NCBI GenBank assembly: GCA_022826705.1
Contig: JAJDUJ010000011.1
Span: 186,001 to 250,000 of the forward strand
Length of the DNA stretch: 64,000 nucleotides
Reading direction: 5' to 3'
Source: Acidimicrobiia bacterium
Lineage (GTDB): Bacteria > Actinomycetota > Acidimicrobiia > Acidimicrobiales > Bin134
The translations under genes and the position numbers were made by a program. This document shows positions 62,377 to 64,000 of the stretch, one piece after another. Positions within the stretch are counted from its first letter, which is position 1; every line of letters begins with the position of its first letter. The notes under the pieces were generated by a model that worked only from the letters and a program-made list of their open reading frames with translations, was not told the DNA's origin and searched no databases.

Positions 62377-63221
62377 GCAGCCGCTACACCCCCCATCCGT
62401 GGAACCAGGAATTTGCCTGGCACCCGGCTACCTCTACGCCGGCTGCTCTCACCCCAGAGCAGACGGAGGCGTTCAACCGCCAGGGCTTCTTCGTGATGGA
62501 CAACCTGCTCGATCCCGACACCATCGCCACGATTCTCGAGGAGATCGACGCCATCGAGGCCGAGACCGAGGCGGGGCTGCGGTCCATCGAGGGCGAGCGG
62601 CTGATGATCGCCGAGGCCGGGGCCATCACATTCACCCCCCACCTGGTGGCCCGCTCCAACACCCTGCGGCAGGTGGCCGCCGACCCCCGCATCGGCGCGG
62701 TGTGCCTCGACCTCGTCGGCCCCGACGTGGACCTGTACTGGGACCAGGCCGTGTACAAGAAGCCCGAGAAGCCCCGCCGGTTCCCCTGGCACCAGGACAA
62801 CGGCTACACCTTCATAGAGCCCCAGCAATACCTCACGGTGTGGCTGGCCCTCAACGATGCCACCGTCGACAACGGCTGCCCCTGGGTGGCCCCCGGCGTG
62901 CACCTCCACGGCACGCTGGCCCACAACTACGTTGATCCCCTGGGCTTCGAGTGCTTCGAGCAGTGCGAGAACCCGGTGACCGCGCCGGTGACCGCCGGTG
63001 GAGCGGTGGTGTTCTCGTCGCTCACCCCGCACCTCACCGGCCCGAACACCACCGACGGAGTCCGCAAGGCCTACATCCTCCAATACGCCCCCGCCGGAGC
63101 AGAGCTGCTCACCGGCGATCCAACCCAGGGACCGCCCACCGGCCGGGTGCCCTGCGACGCCCTCGAGCGCCAGTACGCGGTGACCCGCTCCGGGGCACCA
63201 GTAATTCCTTACGGTATATGA
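62373..63221 (+). CDS. phytanoyl-CoA dioxygenase (PhyH) family protein, second
   Basis: 282 residues. WHQDNGY gives the His-x-Asp iron ligands, and LTPHLTGPNTTDGVRKAY the distal His and the Arg for 2-oxoglutarate. The start (TPEQTEAFNRQGFFVMDNLLDPDTIATILEEIDAIEAE) is the classic PhyH entry. The substrate is unknown. It is shorter than and not closely alike to the protein at 16598. It precedes a third Liv-type binding protein by 69 bases, repeating the PhyH-plus-transporter neighbourhood. Confidence 0.9.
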   Translation: MSSRYTPHPWNQEFAWHPATSTPAALTPEQTEAFNRQGFFVMDNLLDPDTIATILEEIDAIEAETEAGLRSIEGERLMIAEAGAITFTPHLVARSNTLRQVAADPRIGAVCLDLVGPDVDLYWDQAVYKKPEKPRRFPWHQDNGYTFIEPQQYLTVWLALNDATVDNGCPWVAPGVHLHGTLAHNYVDPLGFECFEQCENPVTAPVTAGGAVVFSSLTPHLTGPNTTDGVRKAYILQYAPAGAELLTGDPTQGPPTGRVPCDALERQYAVTRSGAPVIPYGI

Positions 63222-63290
63222 TGCCTTAGCCGGCCGGTCAGCCGGAGCTGGTCCGAGTTCGGCTTCCCCGAGGGACACAGGGGGGACCTC

Positions 63291-64000
63291 ATGAAGACCA
63301 CCAAGACGCGCTGGCTGATCGGGGTGCTTGTGGCACTGGCCATGGTCGCTGCCTCATGCGGAGGCAACGACGACGATGGCGATGCCGACGCCCCAGCCCC
63401 CGCCCCGGCCACCGAGGCCCCGGCCACCGAGGCCCCGGCCACGGCCGAGCCGGAGCCAGAACCAGAACCAGAAGCGCCCGAACCCGAGGCCGAAGAGGCC
63501 GCCCCCGCGGAGCCCGAGCCGGAGCCGGACGGACTTGCCGAAGCTCCCGAAGAGGAGGAGCCCGAGTTCCAACCGGCCCCCACCGAGGAGCCGGAGCCGG
63601 AGATCGAGCTGACCGCCACATGGCGAGGGGTCACCGCCGACACCATCACCATCGGCGTCACCTACCTCGACGCCGATCTACTGGTTGAACTCGGCTTCTC
63701 CCCGGCCACTTGGGGCGACCAAGAGCTCCAGATCCAGGCGCTGGTCGACGACATCAACGAACGGGGCGGCATCAACGGCCGCCAGTTGGTAGCCCTCACA
63801 GACAAGTACAACCCCATCGGCGCCACCGAGGCCGAGGCCGCCTGCCTGCGGCTGACGGAGGACAACGAGGTGTTCGCAATCTTGTTCGGGTTCCTCGGCC
63901 CGGCCGAGGTGGCCAACACCTGCATCGTCGGCACACAGGAGACGATCCTGGTAGGGGGAATCATTTCCCCCGAGCGCCTGGCCGAAGCCCGGGCTCCCTG
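63291..64000 (+). CDS. ABC importer substrate-binding lipoprotein (set C), cut by window end
   Basis: About 236 codons visible from ATG 63291 with GGGGGGA upstream. The lipoprotein signal ends at Cys23 (MVAASC), then a long Pro/Glu/Ala linker to about residue 105, then the binding fold (WRGVTADTITIGVTYLDADLLVELGF; LVDDINERGGINGRQLVALTDKY; VFAILFGFLGPAEVANTC). It is closer in style to binding protein A than B. A third transporter set probably continues to the right. Confidence 0.9.
   Translation, partial: MKTTKTRWLIGVLVALAMVAASCGGNDDDGDADAPAPAPATEAPATEAPATAEPEPEPEPEAPEPEAEEAAPAEPEPEPDGLAEAPEEEEPEFQPAPTEEPEPEIELTATWRGVTADTITIGVTYLDADLLVELGFSPATWGDQELQIQALVDDINERGGINGRQLVALTDKYNPIGATEAEAACLRLTEDNEVFAILFGFLGPAEVANTCIVGTQETILVGGIISPERLAEARAP

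Overview
The window looks like a chromosomal segment of a high-GC actinobacterium, most probably of the class Acidimicrobiia. The basis is the GC-rich coding style, GTG and TTG starts, an F420-type luciferase-like oxidoreductase, many acyl-CoA, CoA-transferase, P450 and Rieske enzymes, and several Liv-type uptake systems. This is an inference from gene content, not a phylogenetic placement.

Layout. 0-5.8 kb is core: the 5' part of sucC, a small membrane-anchored protein, the PcrA/UvrD helicase, an LLM oxidoreductase and an S1-domain RNA-binding protein with an acidic repeat tail. 5.9-24.5 kb holds two complete but unusually built branched-chain-amino-acid-type (Liv) uptake systems. Each has a lipoprotein substrate-binding protein, one polypeptide fusing LivH, LivM and LivG, and one polypeptide fusing an MFS-like membrane domain to the LivF ATPase. 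Around set A lie a VOC protein, an SDR, an RpiR regulator, two tyrosine-phosphatase-like proteins and a phytanoyl-CoA-dioxygenase-like enzyme. A third, similar binding protein starts at 63.3 kb and runs off the window, preceded by another PhyH-type dioxygenase.

24.5-33.7 kb is a catabolic region. A P450, its 3Fe-4S-type ferredoxin, a SnoaL-like protein and an SDR are followed by a TetR gene. Divergent from TetR are a CoA-transferase, two amidohydrolases, a Rieske oxygenase and a small coupled protein. 33.7-42.6 kb is mixed accessory DNA: tRNA-Arg, a membrane protein, two DUF1214 paralogues, a Baeyer-Villiger-type monooxygenase, a MazF/PemK-type toxin-antitoxin pair, a secreted RCC1-like 14-repeat protein and a Dabb-like protein.

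42.7-54.7 kb is mostly core: a heterodimeric ABC exporter with one degenerate ATP site, tRNA-Ser, tadA, a CopC-like protein, a homodimeric-type ABC exporter, xseA-xseB, a divergent Glu-dehydrogenase-like protein, two acyl-CoA dehydrogenases and tRNA-Ala. Directly after tRNA-Ala, 55.0-62.0 kb is a visibly lower-GC island. It carries two adjacent DNA methyltransferases, an HNH nuclease and a DUF3883 (PD-(D/E)XK-like) protein, then an ImmA-type protease with an XRE regulator, divergent from small DUF3892 and DUF2188 genes across twin palindromes. It reads as a restriction-modification or defence island.

The most unusual system is the pair of three-protein Liv transporters in which LivF is tethered to an MFS domain. 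The defence island, and several enzymes with altered catalytic residues, are the next most interesting. All functions are read from motifs by eye; no database search was possible.
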